This document shows positions 42,295 to 50,827 of a DNA stretch of 55,854 nucleotides, piece after piece (the first letter of the stretch is position 1; each line of letters begins with the position of its first letter). The notes below the pieces were generated by a model. The model did no database searches. It saw only the letters and a list, made by a program, of their open reading frames with translations, and was not told where the DNA came from. Origin of the DNA: a virus; IMG/VR virus record IMGVR_UViG_3300030370_000147, positions 1 through 55,854 of that record; one strand, given 5' to 3'. A program made the position numbers and the translations under genes.

Positions 42295-42761
42295 TAGATA
42301 CTCTTTGAGACGTCTGAGTTGACTCTAAAACTGCCCTCTAGAATTGTCTTCTGTGTAGTTCCTACATTGTACTGCAGGTCATATTTATATCTCCCTGGTG
42401 CTACCTTCCGCATATCCTCAGCGGAAAGAAAGACAGTCACATTCCCACTATCATCTTTGTTGAGGAAGCTGAAATTGACTAGGCCTTTAACGCCAGATTC
42501 TGAACTACCAACGACAATGCCGTCACTGATTATAGCATCGTCAGAATCCGCCTCACCACCGCCTCCTGAAGGAACCCTGAGTACGGAAGGGCCCACAGCT
42601 TTAATGTTCTTCTTTACCTGCATCAAGAAAGTGTAATCATCAGTGACTAATGGCAAGGCGTCACCAGCAGAATCCTTAAGGGTGAGGGTGAGCTCAAAGG
42701 TATCGCCACCTCTGCAAGTAATGTCTAGCCTCTCGGCTATGTCAAGATTTACTTTAGACAT
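42294..42761 (-). CDS. Baseplate/fibre anchor candidate, BppU-like N-terminal domain
   Basis: A 155-residue protein beginning [20 protein letters not shown]. The strand order with [15 protein letters not shown] and [11 protein letters not shown] resembles the N-terminal beta domain of upper-baseplate (BppU-like) proteins that attach fibres. It sits directly upstream of the collagen-like fibre. ATG at 42761 overlaps the portal stop by 8 bases; the frame is open to 42791. Confidence 0.55.
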   Translation of the reverse strand: MSKVNLDIAERLDITCRGGDTFELTLTLKDSAGDALPLVTDDYTFLMQVKKNIKAVGPSVLRVPSGGGGEADSDDAIISDGIVVGSSESGVKGLVNFSFLNKDDSGNVTVFLSAEDMRKVAPGRYKYDLQYNVGTTQKTILEGSFRVNSDVSKSI

Positions 42762-45207
42762 CTTTCTGTGTAAGTATTGTATCGAGATCAAGAGACATCA
42801 TTCCAGCCGAAGGATCTCCCTGCAACTCTTCCCTAGATCCCTGGCGCTGACTAATAAGTTTGCTTTGCTCTACCGCTTGCTTTTTTACCCGTTGATCCTT
42901 ACGATCATCTTTCTGCGTTTCAATATCCTTCCTATTGGCCACCTCACCCTGCTGGGTAGCAGACTGAATCTGCATCTTCATCTGCATAATCTCTTTCTCA
43001 AACTGATGCTTGATCTTAACGAGCTCAGCATCAGCCATGGCCTTAGCCTGAATAACCTGGACGTCAGCCTGAGTCTGAGTAGCAATCTCTTGTTGACGCC
43101 CCTGCATTTTGACGGCCTCTGTTTGCTGAGCTTGCTGAGCCTGAGCCTGCTGCATCTGCATCTGCTGATCCTGCATCTTCTTCATGCGCTTTTGACGGCG
43201 CAGAATCAAAAGGCGTTCTGCTTGATTGATGTCCTTTAGACCACGGATTGCCATGACATCCTCCAGGTCTATCTCTTTCTGATTTAAAGACATCTGGATG
43301 TTCTGTTCTAAGTAAGCCTTGTCTTTATCCTCCATGTCCTTCATGACCTTCACCCCAAAGTTGTACATCGGGAGATCAGAAAAGCTACCTAGAACCCGCA
43401 TATTCGAATCACCAATAGCATCTCGATAACTCTTGTGGATGATTGTTTCCTCAGGTAAAACCTGTAGACACTTCACTACGTCCTCGCAAACCTTACGGTA
43501 CAAAACCATAGCCGCGTTCGTAATATCATAAGTCGCATTATTACTCGCCGCAATAGCCTGCTGCTGCACACCCACCAACGTATCACCCTTAGGTGTTGAA
43601 GCGTCAGCCATCTCATTAATTCCAGTAGTGTCCCGAATCATTCTGAGGTAATGATTGTACAAGGCAATCAACTCATTAATGTTCCGAATACTATTGCCGA
43701 TCTCTCGAACAGGAGGATTTTGGAAACCGCCTTCTGGATTCTTACTCCTGTAATAGAAGACACCAGTTTGCTCATAGATGTCGTGGAGATCCAGCGGCTG
43801 AAGTTCACCACTCTTACCTAACTGAACGTTCTCTAACCCCTCAATGTCAATGATCAAACCATCAGGCTTAGCTTTAGCGATAGCCTGCTGCAGCTTCAAG
43901 TGAGTTAGCTGAAGCATATCAGAGAATCCAACACAGCTGTCCACCATGGACTTTGGCATATTGGCCACCATGTTCGTTGATACCACAGAGTAAGACATTG
44001 CAGCCCTGGTGATATCGTGCATGTTCTTAGGCGTGTTGTACTGCTTGCCATAGTTGATTAGGTGCTCAGTACCCAGGACATACATTCCTTTGTAGATACA
44101 CTCAATCTCCATGCTATGGGCAGTGCGGTCGTAGACACTCCCCTTCTTCTCTTTGTATGAGAAGCCCTCATAAAAGAAGTTGGTATTACCATACTGGTTC
44201 TCCTTCTCCTCGAAGTACATGCAGTCCACGGTCTTGAACTCAAACTCCAAAACCTCGACGACATGCCCGCTAAAATTCTCGCGCTGAACACCTCCACTTG
44301 AATAGGGATGATCTGGATATTTACTGGAGCTAGAACGACGGGACTTCTTCAGCAATTCCTTGAGGTCTTTTTCAGAAATCTGATCCCCTGCAAGACGCTT
44401 CAGTTCTGACACAGTGATCTCGCGGACGTGCCCCATATACCCAACGTCCTCAAAGTTTGGGTCCTGTGTATACCCATGGACAAAGTGAACAGGGTCTACG
44501 TAGTCCAGCTTAATACCGTAGTTAGGGTCATTGCTTCTCTTCACAACCGCCATTCCACAGGAGGTCAAGTCATTCACGCACCTGCGATAAGACCCATCAG
44601 TAAAGCCATTCCACTGCAGAGTTAGTTCAGTGGCTACCTGGGCTGCAATCTCAGCGTCCGTTTTGATGTTGGATTCTAAGAAAATCTCAGCCTCCTCTTG
44701 TGTTTCGGGGATCTGTTCGCTAGGCTCATCCAACACTGGGCTGCCCATCCTCTTCTCCAAATCCATGAACATAGGTCGCATAGCAACCTTGTTCTTCATT
44801 ATGTTCTTTTGCTCATTCTTCTCACTCGATGAGAGTGGATCGACAGCCTCCAGGTTCGGATACATATTCCGACCTAAGATTTTATTGACTACGATACGGA
44901 CGAACTTGGGTAGGATAGGAACAGGAGTGTAGTCCAGGTTCATCAAAGAACCCTCTCCGTTGTTCGGATCAGATGTATTCAGCAGCTGCTTATAAATAGC
45001 TGTGTCCTGTGTGCCGTTAGCGTAATCTCTGTTACGAGCAAAGATTGACTTACGACCTCCAAAGGTAGAACTGCTATCTTGCGTATTGCCCCATTGAGAC
45101 TCAATCGCCTTAGCATATTGCAACCCATACTTTTTCGTAAGCTTCTCCTCTTGCGATGCCAGTGGATCTGGAAAACCCCCTGGATCACTTGGCTTTTTAT
45201 TGTACAT
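42754..45207 (-). CDS. Portal protein
   Basis: An 817-residue protein, the dodecameric channel for DNA entry and exit. It shows LTKKYGLQYAKAIESQWG, RNRDYANGTQD, NLDYTPVPILPKFVRIVVNK and, later, DTTGINEMADASTPKGDTLV, the order seen in crAss-like phage portals. The C-terminal about 170 residues are a Gln/Lys-rich coiled coil (QDQQMQMQQAQAQQAQ), suggesting an internal barrel. It follows the terminase gene, the standard order. Confidence 0.82.
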   Translation of the reverse strand: MYNKKPSDPGGFPDPLASQEEKLTKKYGLQYAKAIESQWGNTQDSSSTFGGRKSIFARNRDYANGTQDTAIYKQLLNTSDPNNGEGSLMNLDYTPVPILPKFVRIVVNKILGRNMYPNLEAVDPLSSSEKNEQKNIMKNKVAMRPMFMDLEKRMGSPVLDEPSEQIPETQEEAEIFLESNIKTDAEIAAQVATELTLQWNGFTDGSYRRCVNDLTSCGMAVVKRSNDPNYGIKLDYVDPVHFVHGYTQDPNFEDVGYMGHVREITVSELKRLAGDQISEKDLKELLKKSRRSSSSKYPDHPYSSGGVQRENFSGHVVEVLEFEFKTVDCMYFEEKENQYGNTNFFYEGFSYKEKKGSVYDRTAHSMEIECIYKGMYVLGTEHLINYGKQYNTPKNMHDITRAAMSYSVVSTNMVANMPKSMVDSCVGFSDMLQLTHLKLQQAIAKAKPDGLIIDIEGLENVQLGKSGELQPLDLHDIYEQTGVFYYRSKNPEGGFQNPPVREIGNSIRNINELIALYNHYLRMIRDTTGINEMADASTPKGDTLVGVQQQAIAASNNATYDITNAAMVLYRKVCEDVVKCLQVLPEETIIHKSYRDAIGDSNMRVLGSFSDLPMYNFGVKVMKDMEDKDKAYLEQNIQMSLNQKEIDLEDVMAIRGLKDINQAERLLILRRQKRMKKMQDQQMQMQQAQAQQAQQTEAVKMQGRQQEIATQTQADVQVIQAKAMADAELVKIKHQFEKEIMQMKMQIQSATQQGEVANRKDIETQKDDRKDQRVKKQAVEQSKLISQRQGSREELQGDPSAGMMSLDLDTILTQKDV

Positions 45208-45230
45208 GTGGGTTATCCGTTATCACCCAC
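45208..45230 (-). promoter_or_regulatory. Inverted repeat in the portal leader
   Basis: Between the TATATTTG site and the portal ATG lies a 6-bp inverted repeat, GTGGGT (45208-45213) and ACCCAC (45225-45230), separated by 11 bases. It could be an operator or a leader hairpin that affects portal translation. Nothing in the window identifies its binding partner. Confidence 0.35.
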
Positions 45231-45237
45231 AAATATA
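45230..45237 (-). promoter_or_regulatory. Late promoter -7 element TATATTTG before portal
   Basis: TATATTTG on the - strand, 22 bases before the portal ATG, within the 36-base gap between terminase and portal. The leader contains an inverted repeat, which sets this site apart from the near-leaderless ones. Confidence 0.6.
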
Positions 45238-45243
45238 ACTAAT

Positions 45244-47367
45244 TCAACCGCGCACGTCATAGCGCCTGAAAAAGCGCTTCTCGTCAAAGTTATCTTTCTT
45301 TTTTTTCTGCTTGACTTTCTGTGCTGCTAACAGCGCAAGACCCGAACTAATAGTTAAGTCAAACTTGGTCCTGTTGTGGATGTCATAGCCAATCCAATCC
45401 TCTAAGGTTTTGTTGAAGTACATACTCCCCATCTCACCACTCTCCCTATTGACCCCTACATATCCGTGGATATACGCTTCGATAGCCTGGGCGTGAGACT
45501 GTATTACATCCGCTGAGTTTGACGGGATGCCCTTGGTCTTCACCTTTATATTGGTATTGGGTGCGATCAAATGCTTAGGCCTGTCCATCAAGTAACCATC
45601 GTACCCACGCTGCTCAAAGTACCTGGCTATACCGTACTTGTTATTCTCGATTAAGATTGGATACCCATAAAACACTGCCGCCATTAATACGTCCTCATAA
45701 AATATTGCAGCCAGTGGCGGACGGGAAGCGTACTCAAGAACAAACATATTAGCAGGTACTTCCATATTGAACTTGTTGTACAAATGCAACGCACCCTTGG
45801 ATCCTCTGCCATCCACAGTAGCATCGAGATCGTAGCTATCCACCCCCCCACAACCAAGGTGAGCGTTAGGTGCGATTCTCTTATTTTTTTCATACACCTT
45901 TAAGTTCCTTAACTCCTTCGGAGGGAGCCATGCAATATTGAATCGACCATTGACATCGGGGGTAAAGACCACCTCACTATCCTTCTTGCCCCCCGTCCAG
46001 CTCAGGCTTCCAGTGATAACGGGATTCGGATATAGGTCGTCATTGTGTTCTATCTGCTCATAGATCTGACCGATATTAAAGAGACTCGACTCTATGCTGT
46101 CACGAAATGCCTCATCCGTGGTGAAGGGGAACTGTCTTATGACTTCGTTCAACTCACTGGGGTCATCACGCATACTATCCCTCTCATTCTTAAGGAAGGT
46201 CTTAGCGCCCATATGCACCCACTCCCCATCGATACCCTGAACATTTTCTTTAGGATCCTCTACAACAGGCCTACCATAAATATCGAAGAACCCCTCTAGT
46301 GACTCATAGGCAGGAATGAATAGCCGATACAGCCCCGACCTAGTCCTCCCATTCTTGTTCCTCTCCTGAGGCGCCGAATCGTCCCATAAATCTTTGTACT
46401 CCCTTCCTCCCTTTCCCATAGGATTTACCGTGCTTCCGACCATCGCCTTGCCGACGACCTTGCGACCGACGATTAAACAAGTCCTCTGAATCCTCCAGGC
46501 TTCTCTTATGTCTGTGGGTTTTTCCCATTTCCCCGCTTCGTCTAAGTACAGCAAGTGAACTTTCTCACCGTCATAAGCATTGTTAGTTGTGTTCTTCCAG
46601 TTGATCACCGTGTTCAAGGCGTCTCCAACCAAAGCAGTTTTGTTTTTCTTGGTGATCTTTTTTGAGGGCTCACGGAAAGCCAACTCCATACGAGGGTTGG
46701 TAGTGCCATCTTGAATCGGCTTGAAGAAGAATGGATACTTACGGAACATGTTGACCACCTTCTTCATGAAGATGTTCTCTTGAGCGTCCTTACCAGTCTT
46801 GCTCTGTATGCCTATGAGCTTATCCTTAACCTGGGTTGATTCATCAACTATGACAGAAGAACAAATGTTAGTGTATCCAGATCGGCGACATTTAGTATAT
46901 AGCTGACCAATACATCTTGGGTCCGCCTCACACGCTGCCAAATGTAAGAAAATATCTCTCTGGAAATCAAGATAGTAAGGGGAGCCAACGTCCAGCTGCC
47001 CCCACTGCAACATCATGTAGTGTCTACCCGTGATGTATGTAGCATCACCTCGGTTGTAAAACCAAACACCTTCACGCCTCCGCCGAAACTCCTCTTCGAT
47101 ATATGGACGAAACTTCTCCCTGAATTCCCTCGGCATCTCCGCCCACTCATCCATAGAACGTATACGCGATAGCTCTTCGGGTATATCAGATCTCCGCCAG
47201 AACTGATCAAGCACGGGAAGATTATGGAAGAGGATGCTCCTGATCTTAGGGGTCTTGGGAAGGACAATGACAAGCCCACCGACTTCGACGTGGTCCCCCA
47301 TCGTACCGTTGGGACAAATCGAGATAGCTGGATCCTCATGGTCCTTTAATTCAATTAATGTATCCAT
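45244..47367 (-). CDS. terL: Terminase large subunit
   Basis: A 707-residue packaging motor. The ATPase half shows YTKCRRSGYTNICSS at the place of Walker A (without a canonical GKT/S) and a clear Walker B KVHLLYLDEAGKWEK, followed by the coupling segment AMVGSTVNPMGKGG. The nuclease half has GGVDSYDLDATVDG, with acidic residues suited to metal binding. The variant P-loop (C-R-R-S-G-Y-T) resembles crAss-like terminases as I recall. The C-terminus is Lys-rich (KQKKKKDNFDEK). Confidence 0.85.
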   Translation of the reverse strand: MDTLIELKDHEDPAISICPNGTMGDHVEVGGLVIVLPKTPKIRSILFHNLPVLDQFWRRSDIPEELSRIRSMDEWAEMPREFREKFRPYIEEEFRRRREGVWFYNRGDATYITGRHYMMLQWGQLDVGSPYYLDFQRDIFLHLAACEADPRCIGQLYTKCRRSGYTNICSSVIVDESTQVKDKLIGIQSKTGKDAQENIFMKKVVNMFRKYPFFFKPIQDGTTNPRMELAFREPSKKITKKNKTALVGDALNTVINWKNTTNNAYDGEKVHLLYLDEAGKWEKPTDIREAWRIQRTCLIVGRKVVGKAMVGSTVNPMGKGGREYKDLWDDSAPQERNKNGRTRSGLYRLFIPAYESLEGFFDIYGRPVVEDPKENVQGIDGEWVHMGAKTFLKNERDSMRDDPSELNEVIRQFPFTTDEAFRDSIESSLFNIGQIYEQIEHNDDLYPNPVITGSLSWTGGKKDSEVVFTPDVNGRFNIAWLPPKELRNLKVYEKNKRIAPNAHLGCGGVDSYDLDATVDGRGSKGALHLYNKFNMEVPANMFVLEYASRPPLAAIFYEDVLMAAVFYGYPILIENNKYGIARYFEQRGYDGYLMDRPKHLIAPNTNIKVKTKGIPSNSADVIQSHAQAIEAYIHGYVGVNRESGEMGSMYFNKTLEDWIGYDIHNRTKFDLTISSGLALLAAQKVKQKKKKDNFDEKRFFRRYDVRG

Positions 47368-47377
47368 GTACTTCTAG

Positions 47378-47385
47378 CGAAGATA
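47378..47385 (-). promoter_or_regulatory. Imperfect late promoter-like site TATCTTCG
   Basis: TATCTTCG differs from TAnnTTTG at one position and lies 10 bases before the terminase ATG in a 19-base gap. It may be a weakened member of the late promoter family or chance. Confidence 0.3.
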
Positions 47386-47386
47386 C

Positions 47387-48121
47387 TTAATCGTAGAAGC
47401 CTTGAATCAGCATCTGTAGTCTTGGGAAACGCGGTATGATTTGATTGGACGGAAGGTACTCTGGGTAGATCCTACGATAGGACTCGTAGTTGTGCATGTC
47501 CAAGGTGCTCTTGACATCGATGCAATCTTCTTCATCAAACTCCACATACTCAATAATATCCTTGCCCCACTTGTCTGTCATCTTGTCCAGAACCTTGCCG
47601 TCAAAGTTAAACTGCTGATCTAAATCGTAGACAGTCAGTATGTTGACAGCGTTAGTGAAACTGTATGTCAAGAAGAACTGACCTGAACTTATTAGGTAGT
47701 GACTGTGAGGCCTGAAGTGACAAGTCTTAGGGGTATCCTTATCTCTATGTAAGATGATGCAATTGCGACTTCCAAAGGTTGCGACCTTATTCTCACTGAG
47801 TTTGTTCAGCGCCTTCTCCCAGTAGCCATCACTGTGAATGTTATTGCTACCCATCCAACAGATGTAGTCTTTGTTCTCTTGTGCCGCTAACATCCAAGCA
47901 TAAGTGAACTTTCCTGAGAGAGGATCGTTAGGATGCCTTTCATGCTTCAACCCCCTGTTTTTTGCAAACCTTTCAATAACAGAAGAGGAGCCTATAGTAA
48001 TCCCCACAGCGTCAATGCCGCGCTCTTTAAACATATCAATAACGTCAGCCATATGATCTATGGCCATTCGAGTTACAGCTGGTCTACGGTGGTACACCAT
48101 AAAGAAGCAAACGCTCCTCAT
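47387..48121 (-). CDS. Glycosyltransferase-like (GT-A) protein, 244 aa
   Basis: A 244-residue protein beginning MRSVCFFMVYHRRPAVTRMA. The N-terminal alternating strands and helices, then YICWMGSNNIHSDGYWEKAL and VATFGSRNCIILHRD, fit a GT-A glycosyltransferase fold; the canonical DxD is not obvious, MGSN being at that place. It lies immediately before the terminase gene in the transcription direction. It might glycosylate virion proteins or modified DNA. No acceptor can be named. Confidence 0.55.
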   Translation of the reverse strand: MRSVCFFMVYHRRPAVTRMAIDHMADVIDMFKERGIDAVGITIGSSSVIERFAKNRGLKHERHPNDPLSGKFTYAWMLAAQENKDYICWMGSNNIHSDGYWEKALNKLSENKVATFGSRNCIILHRDKDTPKTCHFRPHSHYLISSGQFFLTYSFTNAVNILTVYDLDQQFNFDGKVLDKMTDKWGKDIIEYVEFDEEDCIDVKSTLDMHNYESYRRIYPEYLPSNQIIPRFPRLQMLIQGFYD

Positions 48122-48405
48122 GACTTACTCTGTGGACGGGTCAGATCTAAATCAACTACAATCGGCGTCTTGGGTCCTAAGTACCCTCCCAATGTATTGA
48201 ACTGTAAGTGCTCGACCGCAGTCTCATAGGTCATGGCGTCTCGATTCATGCACACGTCAACCATACTCTTCCAGTCGTAAACCGCCACTGGCTCTATGCC
48301 AACCGAGATCCCCACCAGGGCATCATCAAGTCCATCCCATGTAATGCACTCCTCCTCTTCCAAAGCGTCCATGAGTCTATCCCAGTTCTTTGCTTGCCAA
48401 GTCAT
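48118..48405 (-). CDS. Hypothetical protein, 95 aa
   Basis: A 95-residue acidic protein beginning MTWQAKNWDRLMDAL. The end reads TPIVVDLDLTRPQSK. It overlaps both neighbours by 4 bases, so it is coupled to the glycosyltransferase-like gene. Not recognised. Confidence 0.5.
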   Translation of the reverse strand: MTWQAKNWDRLMDALEEEECITWDGLDDALVGISVGIEPVAVYDWKSMVDVCMNRDAMTYETAVEHLQFNTLGGYLGPKTPIVVDLDLTRPQSKS

Positions 48406-48692
48406 TTTGAAAATCTTTCTGCGAAACCACCAGAGTAATCTTTACCCTCTTTCATTGTTCCACCCAATGTAAGATCTTTCATCATCTGCTCCAGCCTTTG
48501 TCTTTCAACAAGCAGCTCTTTGCAATCAATCGCCGTCTGCTTAATAGACTGAAGCTCAGCCTTTCTAGCACTGCCATTAATCTCTTTATCGACAGGCTTT
48601 TTGATCTCTTCGATCATATTGTTGATAGCTACCTCCATTGAGGCCATCAGGCGCTGGGCCGCATCAATCGCTGTGAATTTCTTTCTCGACAT
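48402..48692 (-). CDS. Helical protein upstream of terminase, small-terminase candidate
   Basis: A 96-residue, all-helical protein beginning MSRKKFTAIDAAQRLMASME, with a coiled-coil-like middle (KQTAIDCKELLVERQRLEQMM). Size, helicity and location in the same unit as the terminase make it the best small-terminase candidate in the window, although no DNA-binding motif is clear. ATG at 48692 gives a 29-base overlap with the GroES-like gene. Confidence 0.4.
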   Translation of the reverse strand: MSRKKFTAIDAAQRLMASMEVAINNMIEEIKKPVDKEINGSARKAELQSIKQTAIDCKELLVERQRLEQMMKDLTLGGTMKEGKDYSGGFAERFSK

Positions 48693-49263
48693 ACAATAAG
48701 TCAGATGTTCGTACACGGTACATAGTACCGCCTTCGAGGTTTTTAAAGTCGTATCGATACTTGCTAGGGAAGACAACCTTATCAAGCAGGTTTAGTCCCA
48801 TCTCCTCATGATCGCTAGTTACATATGTTAAGAGCCCCCTATCAGGATTCTCAGTCTCAAAGGACACAGACTCAATGACTGCAGATTCCTCCTGTATTTC
48901 TGCCGCACATGCAGATAGTACTGACCACATAGATAGCGGTATGATCTCATCAGAACCCTGAGGTGTGTAGGCAAACGCATGACAGTTGATCATCACATCT
49001 GGATCGTAAGAGACCAAGAACTCACCCTCTCGATCACCAAAGGGCATGCCTCCATCAACCACCACTAAGTGATGAAAAAAGAGCCTGTCCCCAACGTTTA
49101 CCGGAGTGTCATACTTCTCTGGCACAGAAATCACCTCACCATGGCAGACCCGATGATCGAACTCGTTGAACTTGGTGTCCACATATATCTCCTTGTCGCC
49201 AAGGGATACCGTGTCATGTAGCCGCTTCTCAAGCTTGACTACAAAATAGTGTAGCATTTTCAT
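48664..49263 (-). CDS. GroES-like co-chaperonin
   Basis: A 199-residue protein whose two ends together resemble a GroES fold. The N-terminal part has YFVVKLEKRLHDTV, GEVISVPEKYDTPVNVGDRLF; the C-terminal part has LLDKVVFPSKYRYDF and GGTMYRVRTSDLLYVE, like the final strands of GroES. The middle 80 residues would be an insertion in the mobile-loop/roof region. Phage co-chaperonins (T4 gp31, for example) replace host GroES so that the capsid protein fits the chaperonin cage. The assignment is by pattern only. Confidence 0.55.
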   Translation of the reverse strand: MKMLHYFVVKLEKRLHDTVSLGDKEIYVDTKFNEFDHRVCHGEVISVPEKYDTPVNVGDRLFFHHLVVVDGGMPFGDREGEFLVSYDPDVMINCHAFAYTPQGSDEIIPLSMWSVLSACAAEIQEESAVIESVSFETENPDRGLLTYVTSDHEEMGLNLLDKVVFPSKYRYDFKNLEGGTMYRVRTSDLLYVEKEIHSD

Positions 49264-49502
49264 CAGAAGTTCAAGTCAAATTCCACTAGGCATGGCAGAC
49301 CATCGACCGCCTTCCACAAGGACTGTGCGTCCCCCACAGTGATATAGATCATATACCTGCTGACACCGTAATGATGTAGGTGCGCTTCATCCAGGATAAT
49401 AGTGGAGACACTCCCGTCACCAACCCGCATGCCTACATAGTACGCCATCGCGTCCTTCGGGTTCGGACCGATTATGATTTTTCTAATTATTCCATTCATC
49501 AA
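49263..49502 (-). CDS. Conserved small phage protein, 79 aa
   Basis: A 79-residue protein beginning MMNGIIRKIIIGPNPKDAMAY, with YVGMRVGDGSVSTIILDE and an LVEFDLNF end. I recall near-identical small proteins in phages of marine Bacteroidetes, always unassigned. It overlaps or touches both neighbours, inside the terminase unit. Confidence 0.6.
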   Translation of the reverse strand: MMNGIIRKIIIGPNPKDAMAYYVGMRVGDGSVSTIILDEAHLHHYGVSRYMIYITVGDAQSLWKAVDGLPCLVEFDLNF

Positions 49503-49846
49503 TTACAAGATGGGTCAGGACCCCCTCTCGCATTCATCTCATCGATAATTTCTTTGTACCAGTTTTCACTAGCGAAATCAACATCCTCCTCTAGTGGGAA
49601 TAAGTCATCGAAGTAAGAGAACTTCAGGAAATCAAAAACCTCATCCATAAGATCCTCTGAATCAACGTCCATAGAGAATACCGCCTTGAGGATAGGCTCA
49701 TCAAACTCATCGCTTGACAAGAATCCCGTGAGCATAACATTAATGACCTCACCCTCTAAGCCATACTTCTTGACCAGCATGTCCACTATCTTGTGGACCT
49801 TCTGCATTTCGACAAGAAACATTTCCTTATTAGTTTGATCATCCAT
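49499..49846 (-). CDS. Acidic protein heading the terminase unit, 115 aa
   Basis: A 115-residue, strongly acidic protein beginning MDDQTNKEMFLVEMQK. Mostly helical, with DEPILKAVFSMDVDSEDLMDEV. The ATG uses a CATG (49844-49847) that also provides the ATG of the opposite-strand gene. The frame is open to 49909, but only through a TTG. Not recognised; a DNA-mimic or anti-host role would be speculation. Confidence 0.5.
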   Translation of the reverse strand: MDDQTNKEMFLVEMQKVHKIVDMLVKKYGLEGEVINVMLTGFLSSDEFDEPILKAVFSMDVDSEDLMDEVFDFLKFSYFDDLFPLEEDVDFASENWYKEIIDEMNARGGPDPSCN

Positions 49847-50252
49847 GTCAGTATCAAATAAAAAGATCTTTAGGGAACACTCCCGATTAAAACAAAGATA
49901 CGTAAACAAAAACGACCTTAAAGACTTGAGAGCCAGGCTACTATCTTTTGAACAGAAGTACGATCTCTATCAAAAAGAAATGTTTTTTATTCTATGGGCA
50001 TATGACCTGGAGTTCTGGACCCTTAGGTACGCAAGCCAAGAGTATGGGTACGACGAAAAAAAACTAGGAGATAGGATTGTATACCCCCTCCAAAAAGAAG
50101 GGTACATCCGAAAGCAGTTTGACAAGCTAACACCCTCACAGAAACGGGAAGACCACCTGTTTAGAGAAGAGACTAAGTACAACTACAGGGTCAGGTACGC
50201 CCTCACTCAGAAGGCTAGGCTAATGGTGCAGAGGTTCTACAACAGCCTTTAG
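49845..50252 (+). CDS. Winged-helix-like regulator candidate, 135 aa
   Basis: The only clear + strand gene in the late region. A 135-residue basic protein: FEQKYDLYQKEMFFILWAYD, LEFWTLRYASQEYG, then KKLGDRIVYPLQKEGYIRK and YRVRYALTQKARLMVQRFY. The order of helices plus the basic wing-like end fits a MarR-type winged helix. It is divergent from the terminase unit and convergent with the 192-residue gene (4-base overlap of stops), a setting typical of a regulator. The start at 49845 shares a CATG with the opposite gene; a later TTG start is possible. Confidence 0.65.
   Translation: MSVSNKKIFREHSRLKQRYVNKNDLKDLRARLLSFEQKYDLYQKEMFFILWAYDLEFWTLRYASQEYGYDEKKLGDRIVYPLQKEGYIRKQFDKLTPSQKREDHLFREETKYNYRVRYALTQKARLMVQRFYNSL
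49893..49900 (-). promoter_or_regulatory. Late promoter -7 element TATCTTTG before terminase unit
   Basis: TATCTTTG on the - strand, 46 bases before the ATG at 49846, inside the coding region of the opposite-strand winged-helix gene. Transcription of that gene would run through this promoter, so interference between the two is possible. Confidence 0.5.
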
Positions 50253-50827
50253 GCAGCGATGTACTCGAACTTAATCTTCTTGATGTACATGACGTCACCG
50301 CTTACAGGCTCGTTGGCAGTAGGATCTTCAAACTCGAACTTGATGTAGTCATCATCACCACTAGGGTCAGATGCTTCAGTCGCAAGAATTCGGTCATATA
50401 CCAGCGTTGCTATAGTGTTTTTCGCTGGCCCCGTAGTTGCCCTATTCTGTGCTCCAATCCAAATTCTAGCTCTGCTTACAGTCCCTGTATCAGTGTTGTC
50501 ACTGGGGAAACCGTATTCTAGGGTAAGCTGGAATGTACCACCTTCCGCTGCTACTGCATAGTAATCGTCCAAGTTGCCATCTAAAGCACCCTTGTCGAGA
50601 TGAAAAATTCCATCGGATCCTGTAGCAGTAGAGGTGACCTTGAGAAAATTACTAGAGCCAGCAAAGGTGTCAGTTGACAGCGCTATAGAGCAATTGCCAC
50701 CCGTCACAGAAAAATTAAAAGCGTCGAACAGGGTGAAATTCCCGTCCTTTTCATACAACACTTTAGACGGAAGGGGTTGCGACTTTATGTAGCCTCCCGT
50801 ACTTACACCAAGGCCGAGACCCAGCAT
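50249..50827 (-). CDS. Jelly-roll-like virion protein, 192 aa
   Basis: A 192-residue beta-rich protein. The N-terminus MLGLGLGVSTGGY is a signature I know from many virion proteins of Bacteroidetes phages. The rest (FNFSVTGGNCSIALS, FLKVTSTATGSDGIFHLDKG, FQLTLEYGFPSD, MYIKKIKFEY) has the strand order of carbohydrate-binding jelly rolls. Probably a fibre or head decoration. It starts at the stop of the 54-residue membrane protein (TAATG). Confidence 0.6.
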   Translation of the reverse strand: MLGLGLGVSTGGYIKSQPLPSKVLYEKDGNFTLFDAFNFSVTGGNCSIALSTDTFAGSSNFLKVTSTATGSDGIFHLDKGALDGNLDDYYAVAAEGGTFQLTLEYGFPSDNTDTGTVSRARIWIGAQNRATTGPAKNTIATLVYDRILATEASDPSGDDDYIKFEFEDPTANEPVSGDVMYIKKIKFEYIAA

